33,515 nt of DNA from an uncultured Prevotellaceae bacterium (GTDB lineage: Bacteria > Bacteroidota > Bacteroidia > Bacteroidales > Bacteroidaceae): positions 1 through 33,515 of the forward strand of contig CAMNCV010000092.1 in NCBI GenBank assembly GCA_946534585.1, given 5' to 3'. Position 1 is the stretch's first letter. Each line of letters begins with the position of its first letter. The position numbers and the translations under genes were made by a program. Below are positions 1 through 8,987 of this stretch, piece after piece. Under the pieces are notes generated by a model. It saw only the letters and a list, made by a program, of their open reading frames with translations. It was not told where the DNA came from and searched no databases.

Positions 1-132
1 GGAGTCACTACACGCCCTAATATCATGCACAGAACCTACGTCATCATGCAATACAATAATTATAAAAATAATTATGCACACCTACTTATGCTAATATTCA
101 GACAGTTTCAAAATAACAGTCTTTAATTAAGA

Positions 133-1287
133 TTAAAGCACTTTCTTGTAAAGTTCAACGATTTCTGCTTCTGTTACATCACGTGGGTTGCCAGGTGTGC
201 ATACATCAGCGATAGCCTGAGCAGCAAGAGCAGGAATGTCGCTTTCCTTGATGCCCAGTTCGGTGAGGGTCTGTGGGATTCCCACACGGATAGAAAGAGC
301 CTTAACAGCATCTACAGCGGCCTGTGCAGCCTGCTCGGCTGTCATGCCGTCGGTGTTTACGCCCATGGTCTTTGCAATCACTCCGAACTTCTCTATGCAC
401 TTTGGCATGTTGAACTCCATAATTGTAGGCAACAGCAGAGCGTTGGCTACTCCGTGAGGAATGTCGTGGAGAGAACCCATTGGGTGAGCCATGCCGTGAA
501 CCAGTCCGAGACCTACGTTAGAGAATGCCTGCGCAGCGATGTACTGTGCCAGTGCCATGCCTTCACGACCTACAGGATTTGTTGGTTCCTCAACGGCGAT
601 AGGCAGGTTTTCTGCTATCATCTTGATAGCCTGAAGCTCATACATATCAGACATCACCCATGCACCCTTGGTGATATAGCCCTCAATGGCATGGGTCAGC
701 GCATCCATACCTGTTGCTGCCGTCAGTCCCTTTGGCAGAGAATACATCAGTTCCGGGTCAACGATAGCCACAGCAGGAATGTCATTAGGATCTACGCATA
801 CCATCTTAGCCTGACGCTCCTCGTCGATGATGACGTAGTTGATAGTAACCTCTGCACCTGTACCGGCAGTTGTAGGCAGCGCAATGATAGGCACACTCTT
901 GTGCTTTGTAGGAGCCACGCCCTCAAGGCTTACGACATCAGCGAACTCTGGGTTGTTGGAAACGATACCTATGCCCTTAGCTGTATCCATAGACGAACCA
1001 CCGCCGATGGCGATGATACAGTCTGCTCCTGAGTTCTTGAAAGCCTCGACGCCCTGCTTTACGTTTGTGACTGTTGGGTTTGGTTTGATTTCTGAGTAAA
1101 TTTCATAAGGGAAGTTGATAGAATCGAGTACTTCTGTGACCTTAGCGGTAGTGCCTACCTTAATCAGTCCCTTATCAGAACATACAAGAGCTTTTTTCAA
1201 TCCCATGCGGTTAAGTACTTCAGGCAGCTCCTTACGAGCACCTGCACCGAAGTAAGATACTTCGTTAAGAATAAATCTCTGTGCCAT
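133..1287 (-). CDS. fucO: Lactaldehyde reductase, iron-dependent alcohol dehydrogenase
   Basis: Group III iron-dependent alcohol dehydrogenase of 384 residues, close to E. coli FucO along its whole length. It reduces L-lactaldehyde to 1,2-propanediol with NADH, the redox-balancing step of L-fucose and L-rhamnose fermentation, in the cytoplasm. The dinucleotide-binding motif GGGSSMD is at 95-101. The metal ligands expected from E. coli FucO are present as D195 and H199 (in DALTHAIEGY), H264 (in GLVHGMAHP) and H278 (in IPHGVA). It starts 21 bases after the arabinanase stop on the same strand and is probably cotranscribed with it. Pectin backbone (rhamnogalacturonan I) releases rhamnose, so a lactaldehyde reductase fits beside pectin enzymes. 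The product class is certain; the preferred aldehyde is inferred from similarity. Confidence 0.93.
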   Translation of the reverse strand: MAQRFILNEVSYFGAGARKELPEVLNRMGLKKALVCSDKGLIKVGTTAKVTEVLDSINFPYEIYSEIKPNPTVTNVKQGVEAFKNSGADCIIAIGGGSSMDTAKGIGIVSNNPEFADVVSLEGVAPTKHKSVPIIALPTTAGTGAEVTINYVIIDEERQAKMVCVDPNDIPAVAIVDPELMYSLPKGLTAATGMDALTHAIEGYITKGAWVMSDMYELQAIKMIAENLPIAVEEPTNPVGREGMALAQYIAAQAFSNVGLGLVHGMAHPMGSLHDIPHGVANALLLPTIMEFNMPKCIEKFGVIAKTMGVNTDGMTAEQAAQAAVDAVKALSIRVGIPQTLTELGIKESDIPALAAQAIADVCTPGNPRDVTEAEIVELYKKVL

Positions 1288-1308
1288 GATGTTTTTGTTT
1301 TTAGTTAG

Positions 1309-2340
1309 TTATTTAATCCAATTATCTTTTGTGAATTTTATCTGTTTCAAGAATAGGCGTGCCTCTCCATTGCGTTTCTTGTCATAGGCATGAGAGAGGA
1401 AGTACCACTTGCCGTTAAATTCATAAACTGCGCAGTGGCCTATGCCGAAGAAATCCTTATCAGGTCCGAAGAGCAGGGTGCCGCCGCCCTTTGCCATGTC
1501 ACGTCCTTGTCTGTCAAGATAAGGTCCTTCAACAGAACGGCTGCGACCATAGACAGTCTTATAAGTAGAGGCTTGTCCGCGACAGCAGTAATCGTGTGAC
1601 ACGAACAGATAATAGTATCCGTCACGATACGTGATAAAGGGTGCTTCGATAGCATTTTCACCTGCCTCAATAGTGTCGTTTCCCTCTATTGTAAACTTGG
1701 TGGCATCATCTATCTCTGCCAATGTAAGTTTGCGCCCCACCCTACGGGCTATGGTCACGGGGGAAGTGACTGGTGTACGCAAATCATCTGCAAGCCTAAT
1801 GAGTTGTATTCCATCCCAGAAAGAACCGAACACGAGATAGGGAGTTGCATCCTGCGCAATGACGAGGTTAGGGTCAATGGCATTCCAGTTGTCTTGATGA
1901 CGATGAGATGCTATGACCATACCTTGGTCTTCCCATTTATATTCTGGCGACTGAGCATCGAGCGTAACATTCGTCGCTACACCTATAGCACTACCATTCT
2001 TGCCAAACGTAGAGCAAGAGTAGTACAGGTACCACTTACCATTATGCTTCTTAATGTCTGGTGCCCAAAAATGCGCACGAAAACCTTTTACCGTGTCTGC
2101 AGTCCACTGTGGAATCTCTGTCTTGGGATTGAAAACTGGGCTCTCTCTCTTCCATGTTTTCATATCCTCCGATGACATACAGCCTATACCCATGCCTGTG
2201 GAGTAGATATAGAACTTGCCATCTTCGCCTTGCGCCATCACCGGGTCATGAACCGGTGGCAATGCCTGCGGCTCTGCAGCGGAGAGACGAAGGACACAAC
2301 ACGTTACAGCAAGAGCCAACGTAAGAGTTTTTCCACTCAT
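1309..2340 (-). CDS. GH43-family arabinan endo-1,5-alpha-L-arabinosidase, secreted
   Basis: Five-bladed propeller glycoside hydrolase of family 43, predicted to cut arabinan side chains of pectin. The three family carboxylates are visible: base D32 in HDPVMAQ, D156 in AIDPNLV and acid E232 in IEAPFI. Other family motifs are HFWAPDIKKHNGKWYLYYS and FGIGHCAVYEFNGKWY. The reading frame extends 18 codons upstream to 2394. The Met at 2340 is chosen because it begins a typical signal peptide (SGKTLTLALAVTCCVLRLSAA) and removes an overlap with the pectin methylesterase, leaving a 35-base gap. Export to the periplasm or beyond is expected. Some GH43 members are exo-acting arabinofuranosidases or xylosidases; the single-domain length of 343 residues and the motifs favour the arabinanase subgroup. 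Confidence 0.88.
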   Translation of the reverse strand: MSGKTLTLALAVTCCVLRLSAAEPQALPPVHDPVMAQGEDGKFYIYSTGMGIGCMSSEDMKTWKRESPVFNPKTEIPQWTADTVKGFRAHFWAPDIKKHNGKWYLYYSCSTFGKNGSAIGVATNVTLDAQSPEYKWEDQGMVIASHRHQDNWNAIDPNLVIAQDATPYLVFGSFWDGIQLIRLADDLRTPVTSPVTIARRVGRKLTLAEIDDATKFTIEGNDTIEAGENAIEAPFITYRDGYYYLFVSHDYCCRGQASTYKTVYGRSRSVEGPYLDRQGRDMAKGGGTLLFGPDKDFFGIGHCAVYEFNGKWYFLSHAYDKKRNGEARLFLKQIKFTKDNWIK

Positions 2341-2375
2341 ATTCCAATTGCGAATAATCTTATTGATTAGTAGTT

Positions 2376-3368
2376 TTATTTCGTAGGATTCCATTCTGTG
2401 TTAAGCGAGAACACCTCTGCTGGTGTTATCTTCTGTGCTTCCTTCTTCGTCAGTTGCTTCGACCAAGCACAACGCTTAGAGTTGTCGGCCCCTGCGCCAC
2501 GGTTATTATATTCCAGATAGCGTGCGGTTTCCTCATTTGACTTCTTACCCCAGTTATGCCAACCCTCTGGACGTATGTGACCACCGAGTTCACAATTCAT
2601 AAACAGAGTATAAGCATAGGGACGCCACGGACGACCGAGATAACATTTTTCTACCCCCTCATCACAGAATATACGACAATTATTGAATATGTAACCATAC
2701 TTCTGACCAGCCGGAGTTGATGCCGCTGTTACGTAAGAGTTCACCTTATTCTTAATATCACAGTTTTCAAACCACGCAACCGAAGGGCCGAAGATGAAAT
2801 CAGTAGTGCCCTCTATGTAGCAATCCTTAAAATACAAGCGAGTATTTTCTACGCCAGTGTACACAGTATCCTGGTTGCCGAGAAAACGACAGTTAATGAA
2901 CACGAGACGGTCGCCCTCTGTATGCAAAGCAACAGCCTGACCGAGACGCGGAGCATTGTTCTCAACGGTTATATTCTTGAGCGTAATGTCATTGCCTTCA
3001 ATCTTCAGCGTATATGTAGCGAAAGTACCCAGTTTGTGGTTGTTAGGCAGATTGTCATACTTTATATTAGCATGGTCATCATATGTTATTATGGTCTCAT
3101 CACGGTCTTCTCCGCATATCTCTATATTAGTAAGGAATGACGGAATGATGAGTTTCTCCTTGTATGTTCCCTTCTTTACGTATATCACCTTATGGTATTC
3201 CATAAAAGCACGACATACGTCTATGGCCTCATTGATATTACGAAACTGTCCCGTACCATCACGAGCCACGACAATAGTGTCAGGATTATCCCATATATTA
3301 GCATTAGAGCCTGCATACACGGCTACACTACAGAATGTTGTAAGTAAGAAAATAAATATTTTTTTCAT
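2376..3368 (-). CDS. Pectin methylesterase (CE8), secreted
   Basis: Carbohydrate esterase family 8 enzyme of 330 residues that demethylates homogalacturonan so that lyases and hydrolases can act. Residues 1-19 form a signal peptide ending AVYA. The right-handed beta-helix motifs of the family occur in order: GQAVALHTEGDR (143-154, with Q144), LGNQDTVYT (163-171, with Q166 and D167), the nucleophile region IEGTTDFIFG (185-194, with D190) and YLGRPWRP (243-250, with R246), followed by a GGHIRPEGWHNW block. All expected catalytic residues are intact. It is first in a three-gene series (esterase, arabinanase, lactaldehyde reductase) and lies 44 bases after rel on the same strand. No clear TAnnTTTG box is seen in that gap, so readthrough from rel is possible. 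Confidence 0.93.
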   Translation of the reverse strand: MKKIFIFLLTTFCSVAVYAGSNANIWDNPDTIVVARDGTGQFRNINEAIDVCRAFMEYHKVIYVKKGTYKEKLIIPSFLTNIEICGEDRDETIITYDDHANIKYDNLPNNHKLGTFATYTLKIEGNDITLKNITVENNAPRLGQAVALHTEGDRLVFINCRFLGNQDTVYTGVENTRLYFKDCYIEGTTDFIFGPSVAWFENCDIKNKVNSYVTAASTPAGQKYGYIFNNCRIFCDEGVEKCYLGRPWRPYAYTLFMNCELGGHIRPEGWHNWGKKSNEETARYLEYNNRGAGADNSKRCAWSKQLTKKEAQKITPAEVFSLNTEWNPTK

Positions 3369-3412
3369 ATCTAATTTAATATATTATTGCTTTAAAAATA
3401 TAATGAATCATA

Positions 3413-5656
3413 TCAGCTTCTGTGTACGCTTTGCATACCATTTATATCAGACAGTCTCTTTATTATCTTTTCAATAATAACATTATCTGTCACGAGTAAT
3501 TCCGTATGGCAATTGAATATACCGTCATCAGTAGTCATACTCAAACTCTTGATATTGACATTGAAGGTGTCATAAATGACCATTGATACATCTCTTGTCA
3601 TACCCTTGCGGTCTATGCCACGCATCTCTATGGAAGCGTTGAAAGTCTGACCATTCGTCATATTCCAGCGTGCCGCCATTATGTCAGTACCGAAAGCAGA
3701 CTGCAGGCGCTGAGCCTCAGGACACGACCTCTGGTGTATCTCTATCTGATTGTGTTTGTTGACATAAGCCAATATTCCATCTCCTGGGATAGGGCTGCAA
3801 CAATCAGGGAACAGATAATGGTTGATATTTTCTTCATTAACTACTATTGTCTGGCTCTTATCAAAGTCCTTACCCACAATTAGCAAAGCCTTTTGCGTTG
3901 CTTTCAATCCCTTTGCCTTTACAAACGGTAAGAATCTCCGCCAACCCTTTCGTCTGTTTCCCTTACCCTCTGCTACACCGTCCTTACCATATAATACGGC
4001 ATTCAGCAGTTTGTCATCCAGTTGCAAATCACCATGTGCTACATCGAGCAAGAGTCTTTCGTGGGTTCTTGCCTGATGATATTCCGTAAATTTATCCAGA
4101 ATAGAGGTAGTCAGGGCCAAGCCTTTTTGATCAAGCCATGCACGTAGTTTCTCCTCTCCTTGTTTTGCATCTTCACGGTCACGCTTGCGAAGAAGTGCTT
4201 GTATCTTGTTCTTAGCCTTCGCGGTGGTGACAAAGTTTATCCACTCATGATGCACTGTTTGAGAGTTTGAGGTAATAATCTCAACCTGATCTCCACCTTT
4301 TAATACATGAGACAATGGCACCAGCTTATGATTAACCTTTGCTCCGATGCAATGCGTGCCAAGGAATGTGTGTATCTGGAAAGCAAAGTCAAGGGCAGTA
4401 CATCCTGCCGGCATAGTGATGATGTCGCCTTTAGGAGAGAATACAAATATCTCTGATGCAAAAAGGTTCAGTTTTATCGCATCGAGGAAATCCATTGCAT
4501 CAGGCTGTGGGTCGTCAAGTATCTCCTTGATAGTTTGTAACCAGCCGTTTAACTCATCCTCTGCTACCTTTTCCGTATCATCACCCGTCTTGTATTTCCA
4601 ATGCGCTGCAAACCCTTGCTCTGCAATCTCATCCATCTTTTTCGAACGTATCTGCACTTCTATCCACTGTCCCATGCTACTCATGAGCGTGACATGAAGT
4701 GCTTGATAGCCGTTAGCCTTGGGGTGTGACAACCAATCACGAAGTCTGTCAGGATGAGATTTATAGAGTTTACAGAGAGCTACGTAGATATTGAAACATT
4801 CGTTTACTTCCTCTTCTTGTTTCTTCGGACTGAAAATAATGCGTACGGCAAGAATGTCATATATCTCATCAAAGGAGACATGCTTTTTCTGCATCTTGTT
4901 CCAGATAGAGTAAGGGCTCTTAATACGCGCCTTAATCTGGTAATTCGTCCCCATGCTGTCAAGGGCTTTACGGATAGGAGTTGTGAAATCAGCAAACAAG
5001 GCGTCACGCTGCTCACGAGTGTGAGCCAATTTCTTCTCTATTGCCTCATAATCCTCTGGGTGTTCATACTTGAATCCCAAATCCTCCAGTTCTGTCTTTA
5101 TTGCATTTAGTCCTAACCTGTTAGCAAGTGGGGCATATATATAGAGAGTCTCACCGGCAATCTTGTAACGTTTTCCTTCCGGCTCTCTATCGAGGTGACG
5201 CATATTATCAAGACGGTCACATATCTTTATGAGTATGACACGTATGTCCTCACTCATAGTGAGTAACAATTTCTTGAAATTCTCCGCACGGCTTGACGCT
5301 TTGTCACCAAATATGCCACCTGCGATTTTTGATAATCCATCAACGATTTGCGCTATCTTATCTCCGAATATGTTACGTATATCGTCAATAGTATAGTCAG
5401 TATTTTCGAGCACATCATGAAGCAGAGCCGCACAGATAGACGTGCTACCCAATCCCATTTCCTGCGACACGATTGTTGCCACAGCAACAGGATGCTGCAT
5501 ATAAGGCTCACCCGACTGTCGAAGCTCATCTTGATGGGCATGCAGGGCAAAGTTATAAGCCTTCTGTATAATGTCAACCTTCTTGCGGTGGTTAGAGTTC
5601 ATATATCCCTCCAGCAACCGCTCGAAAGCTTCATCAACTGTCATTTGTTTAGTCAT
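3413..5656 (-). CDS. rel: RelA/SpoT-family (p)ppGpp synthetase/hydrolase
   Basis: Long RSH protein of 747 residues that sets the stringent-response alarmone level. Domains in order: HD hydrolase (about 30-190, with QSGEPYMQHP, ALLHD at 77-81 and CDRLDNMR at 147-153), synthetase (about 235-370, with SPYSIWNKMQKK, FDEIYDILAVRI and IEVQIRSKKMDEIAEQGFAAHWKYK), TGS (about 395-455, starting IFVFSPKGDIITMPAG) and a C-terminal ACT domain (about 670-745). The hydrolase site is atypical. The usual HDxxED box reads HDVLEN, so the second acidic residue is Asn85, and the usual DRLHNM reads DRLDNM. His55, His80, Asp81, Glu84 and Asp147 remain. It is fourth in the conserved order after parA, parB, DUF5683 and the transglycosylase. 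Synthetase activity is likely; hydrolase strength is uncertain. Confidence 0.92.
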   Translation of the reverse strand: MTKQMTVDEAFERLLEGYMNSNHRKKVDIIQKAYNFALHAHQDELRQSGEPYMQHPVAVATIVSQEMGLGSTSICAALLHDVLENTDYTIDDIRNIFGDKIAQIVDGLSKIAGGIFGDKASSRAENFKKLLLTMSEDIRVILIKICDRLDNMRHLDREPEGKRYKIAGETLYIYAPLANRLGLNAIKTELEDLGFKYEHPEDYEAIEKKLAHTREQRDALFADFTTPIRKALDSMGTNYQIKARIKSPYSIWNKMQKKHVSFDEIYDILAVRIIFSPKKQEEEVNECFNIYVALCKLYKSHPDRLRDWLSHPKANGYQALHVTLMSSMGQWIEVQIRSKKMDEIAEQGFAAHWKYKTGDDTEKVAEDELNGWLQTIKEILDDPQPDAMDFLDAIKLNLFASEIFVFSPKGDIITMPAGCTALDFAFQIHTFLGTHCIGAKVNHKLVPLSHVLKGGDQVEIITSNSQTVHHEWINFVTTAKAKNKIQALLRKRDREDAKQGEEKLRAWLDQKGLALTTSILDKFTEYHQARTHERLLLDVAHGDLQLDDKLLNAVLYGKDGVAEGKGNRRKGWRRFLPFVKAKGLKATQKALLIVGKDFDKSQTIVVNEENINHYLFPDCCSPIPGDGILAYVNKHNQIEIHQRSCPEAQRLQSAFGTDIMAARWNMTNGQTFNASIEMRGIDRKGMTRDVSMVIYDTFNVNIKSLSMTTDDGIFNCHTELLVTDNVIIEKIIKRLSDINGMQSVHRS

Positions 5657-5722
5657 AGTAGGGAAGTAGGTTGTATGCTACAACTACGTTATTTAAGGTT
5701 ATCGGTTGTTTATATAGTATTA

Positions 5723-7219
5723 TTATCTTCTTCTCTTTTTCCTCGTCGTACGTGCCTTTTTCGTACGTCTTTTTGCAGTAGCCTTCTTCACTGTACGTTT
5801 TCTTGAAGATTTTGCCACTCGTGACTTTGAGCGTTTCTTACTCTTAGCTTTCGTAAGACGTTTTGTACTACGTGTGTACCTCTTCTTCGTGTATGTGACT
5901 GGCTTTCGGGCTGTATATCCTTGCGCATCATTCACTTCTACCAAGTCACGCTTCATCAGTGCTGAAGCATCATATGCAAAAATGGAATCCTCCATTTCGA
6001 TAAACTTCGACACATACTCAAGAGGAAGACGCAAATCCGTTGGTTCGCTATATCCCGTAACTATATCACGACGATACTGCGGATTAAGCGCACGTAATTC
6101 CTTGATATCTATGCCCAGTACCTGAGAAACCTGCTCAAAATGCAGATTTCTATATAACATAATAGTATCACTCTGAATAGGCAGTTTTGTAAGCATCGGA
6201 CATATATTGTGTTCGCAATAATATGTCATGATATAGTTTGCTGCTATAAAAGCAGGAACGTATCCACGCGTCTCACTTGGCAGATAAGGATATATTTCCC
6301 AATAATCACGTTTTCCGCCAGAACGCTGTATAGCCTTATTTATATTTCCCGGTCCACAGTTATATGCTGCAATCACCAGACTCCAGTCACCATATATACT
6401 ATACAGGTCACTCAGGAAATGTGCCGCAGCATAAGAAGACTTGACAGCATCACGGCGTTCGTCAATCATTGAGTTTATTTTCAAACCATATCGCTTACCC
6501 GTAGCATTCATGAACTGCCACAAGCCACCTGCACCTACAGGACTGACCGCATTAGGATTCAATGCAGACTCTATCACAGGCAGATATTTCAGTTCCAGTG
6601 GCAAGCCATATACTTCAAGGGCTTGCTCAAATATAGGCATATAGAAATTAGATGCGCCGAGCATGTAACTGACAGAACGACGCAGCCGTCCACTGTAACG
6701 ATCTATGAATTTCTGTACCACATCGTTCCAAGGCATTTCTATTGCCGTAGGCATACGCTTCAACCTGTCAACATACACTTCCTGAGGATAAGTTGGGTTC
6801 TCATTGCTCATGCGGCATGTCGTATCGAGTTCCAGATATTGTTGAGCATTATATTCTTTAAGCACATCATCAAGATCCACCGTCATACCTTCTGGAACTT
6901 CAATGATATCCTCACGCCCATCTTTATTGGTGATTATTATCTCCTCTTTATTTACCTCTATAGAATCATTATCTTCTGTTTCCTCATCATCTTCTTCATC
7001 GTCCTCCTCTCCATCTTCATCATCTTCGTCTTCATCATCTCCCTCTTCATCGTCTTCGTCTTCATCATCTCCATCTTCCTCGTCTTCCTCTTCATCTGCC
7101 TCGTCAGCTACGACATATACAGGTGAAGACATTAATGCAAAACTTTTTGAAATCAACGGTGACAAGCCAAACAATATGGCAAGCGCAAGAATGTAATACT
7201 TGATGTTTTTTGTTGTCAT
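5723..7219 (-). CDS. MltD-like lytic transglycosylase with acidic and basic tails
   Basis: Envelope murein transglycosylase of 498 residues that cleaves glycan strands with formation of anhydromuramic ends. An N-terminal hydrophobic segment (7-30) targets it to the periplasm. Residues 39-85 are almost only Asp, Glu and Gly. The SLT (GH23) domain spans about 185-340, with catalytic Glu217 in PVIESALNP, GLWQFM at 232-237 and AAYNCGPGN at 284-292. A LysM-like segment follows at about 350-410 (VSQVLGIDIKELRALNP). The last 55 or so residues are a Lys/Arg/Ser/Thr-rich tail ending KKRRR. The core is ordinary for MltD relatives next to the par genes in Bacteroidales; the opposed acidic and basic ends are unusual. 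It lies 52 bases after the DUF5683 gene and 66 bases before rel. Confidence 0.9.
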   Translation of the reverse strand: MTTKNIKYYILALAILFGLSPLISKSFALMSSPVYVVADEADEEEDEEDGDDEDEDDEEGDDEDEDDEDGEEDDEEDDEETEDNDSIEVNKEEIIITNKDGREDIIEVPEGMTVDLDDVLKEYNAQQYLELDTTCRMSNENPTYPQEVYVDRLKRMPTAIEMPWNDVVQKFIDRYSGRLRRSVSYMLGASNFYMPIFEQALEVYGLPLELKYLPVIESALNPNAVSPVGAGGLWQFMNATGKRYGLKINSMIDERRDAVKSSYAAAHFLSDLYSIYGDWSLVIAAYNCGPGNINKAIQRSGGKRDYWEIYPYLPSETRGYVPAFIAANYIMTYYCEHNICPMLTKLPIQSDTIMLYRNLHFEQVSQVLGIDIKELRALNPQYRRDIVTGYSEPTDLRLPLEYVSKFIEMEDSIFAYDASALMKRDLVEVNDAQGYTARKPVTYTKKRYTRSTKRLTKAKSKKRSKSRVAKSSRKRTVKKATAKRRTKKARTTRKKRRR

Positions 7220-7271
7220 TATATTTTTATTACTTTTAATTCTTTATTATCCTTTACTATCAGTGCATATC

Positions 7272-8036
7272 TCAAAATCTCAATGCACCTTGTACTCCTA
7301 TTGCAGACCCCGAAGTCATCACATCTGCATTTCCTCCTACCTCTTTTCCCTTTTTTCTCGTATTGATTACTGCAGGTTCGAGATGAAGACTGAGGTCATC
7401 CGATATATCAAAAGAAGAAAGCGAGGCATCGACATAGGCATCTATTATAGATAAAGCATAGACACCGAGCATAGCAAAGAAACTCAAGTCACGCCAACGA
7501 CGGTATTTATCCTTTCTTGACTTGAAAATCTGCTTATATCTGTCTTCATTGGAAGAAGTTATTTCTGAACCCAGATGCAAGAACTGCGTATAACTTTTCG
7601 TATTAGGGTCATTATCCTCTATATCAAGATACGCTTGCGAATAGTCCATATACATCTGATTATTCCAACGCATAGCGTAGGCACAACCCAAGAAGCCACC
7701 ATAGACGATAGGAAGTTTCCAGTATTTCCGATTATATATCTGTCCTGCACCAGGAATTACTATTGCAAGCCACATTGCACGTTTAGGGTCAGGCTTCCAT
7801 TGTGTCCAATCTCGCTTTACCTTTTTACTTGCTTGCTTTTGCATCTTCAGAAGTGACAGTGTATCATCAGGCAATATATATTCTTCAACGCCACCTGCAA
7901 TGGTATCACTTGCCATGATACCATCCACATTCACATCGTATTCTTTCTGTGCATCCATATTTATTGGAATCATACACATGAAAAACGATGCCAGCATAAA
8001 AGATAAAGTTTTATGATCTATTAAGATATGAAACAT
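7272..8036 (-). CDS. DUF5683 family membrane protein
   Basis: Protein of 254 residues matching the DUF5683 pattern found beside parB in many Bacteroidales. A hydrophobic N-terminal segment (about 10-28, ending MDAQ) looks like a signal peptide. The family core reads PKRAMWLAIVIPGAGQIYNRKYWKLPIVYGGF, a short amphipathic or membrane segment with the characteristic PGAGQIYN, followed by a second hydrophobic stretch (LSFFAMLGVYALSIIDAYVDASL). The C-terminus (LEPAVINT and GVQGALRF) could be a beta-strand ending typical of outer-membrane proteins. The function is unknown. Its start is 4 bases beyond the parB stop, so the two are probably translationally coupled. Confidence 0.82.
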   Translation of the reverse strand: MFHILIDHKTLSFMLASFFMCMIPINMDAQKEYDVNVDGIMASDTIAGGVEEYILPDDTLSLLKMQKQASKKVKRDWTQWKPDPKRAMWLAIVIPGAGQIYNRKYWKLPIVYGGFLGCAYAMRWNNQMYMDYSQAYLDIEDNDPNTKSYTQFLHLGSEITSSNEDRYKQIFKSRKDKYRRWRDLSFFAMLGVYALSIIDAYVDASLSSFDISDDLSLHLEPAVINTRKKGKEVGGNADVMTSGSAIGVQGALRF

Positions 8037-8040
8037 TTAA

Positions 8041-8928
8041 TTACTGCAGTTTTTCAAACAACTGCTTTATCTTCTGCAGTTCCTCTGTTGACGAAAACGG
8101 AATTGTAATTTTCCCTTTGCCATTCTGCGTGCATGCCACCTGTACCTTTGTTCCTGTAAGAGTAGCAAGACTATTCTTGAATTTCTCGTATTCCTCTGGC
8201 AATACAGACTTTCCTTTCAGCGTCTTTCGTGCCGATGCTACGTCTTCACCATTATTGAGACTTTTTATCATTTCCTCAACCTTGCGCACAGAATAGTCAT
8301 GGGCAACAATCTCTTTATACAGTTTCACCTGCATCGACGGAGAATCCAATCCTAACAATGCACGTGCATGCCCCATATCTATCTCTTTCTTCTGAAGCGC
8401 CAACTGTATCTGAGCAGGAAGCCGCAACAAGCGCAACTGGTTGGCTATCGAAGTACGGCTTTTGCCTACACGCTCAGCAACGCGCTCTTGTGTCATTCCT
8501 TCTGTATCAAGCAGATGCTGATAAGCCAAAGCCACTTCTATATCATTTAAATCTTCACGCTGTATATTTTCCACAAGAGCGAGTTCCATCACCGTCTCGT
8601 CCTTGATTGTGCGTATATATGCAGGAATTGATTTCAATCCAGCTAATTGCGATGCACGCCAGCGACGCTCACCTGCTATAATCTGAAACCTATTATCCTC
8701 TACCTGCCTCAGCGTGATAGGCTGTATGATACCTAACTCACGAATACTTGCAGCAAGTTCCTGCAAGGCCTGTTCATCAAAGTCCCTACGTGGCTGGTTA
8801 GGGTTTGGCTCAATCAAATCTATTCCAATCTCATTGATTGTTGACGATCCCTGCGGCCTTATTTCCTCTGTAGAAATGAGTGCATCAAGACCACGCCCTA
8901 ATGCATTGAATTTTTTCTTGACAGCCAT
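8041..8928 (-). CDS. parB: Chromosome partitioning protein ParB
   Basis: ParB/Spo0J-type CTPase and centromere-binding protein of 295 residues. The N-terminal conserved LGRGLDALIS helix (which contacts ParA) is at 10-19. The CTP-binding ParB/Srx fold includes IEPNPNQPRRDFDEQALQELAASI and the IIAGERRWRAS motif. The HTH that reads parS contains MTQERVAERVGKSRTSIANQLRLLRLP, followed by LALQKKEIDMGHARALLGL. A C-terminal dimerisation segment ends the protein. It lies 59 bases after parA. No palindromic parS (TGTTTCACGTGAAACA-like) was found in the window. Confidence 0.96.
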   Translation of the reverse strand: MAVKKKFNALGRGLDALISTEEIRPQGSSTINEIGIDLIEPNPNQPRRDFDEQALQELAASIRELGIIQPITLRQVEDNRFQIIAGERRWRASQLAGLKSIPAYIRTIKDETVMELALVENIQREDLNDIEVALAYQHLLDTEGMTQERVAERVGKSRTSIANQLRLLRLPAQIQLALQKKEIDMGHARALLGLDSPSMQVKLYKEIVAHDYSVRKVEEMIKSLNNGEDVASARKTLKGKSVLPEEYEKFKNSLATLTGTKVQVACTQNGKGKITIPFSSTEELQKIKQLFEKLQ

Positions 8929-8987
8929 CAGTATAATTAGAAATTAAACAATTTATAAAACAATTCAAATTCTGCAAAGGAACCACA

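Noticed and set aside
1..132. First 8 bases GGAGTCAC match the end of the att core and tRNA-Arg 3' ends; weak hairpin CTTTAAT/ATTAAAG at 121-138
   Set aside because: Eight bases at a window edge are too few to claim a tRNA or att site, and the hairpin overlaps the fucO stop with only a poor T run.
454..1032. Plus-strand frame of 192 codons
   Set aside because: Fully antisense to fucO, whose motifs are unambiguous; Cys/His-rich translation with no domain.
6903..7196. Plus-strand frame of 97 codons rich in Ser
   Set aside because: It is the antisense of the acidic low-complexity run of the transglycosylase; the Ser repeats mirror GA-rich codons.
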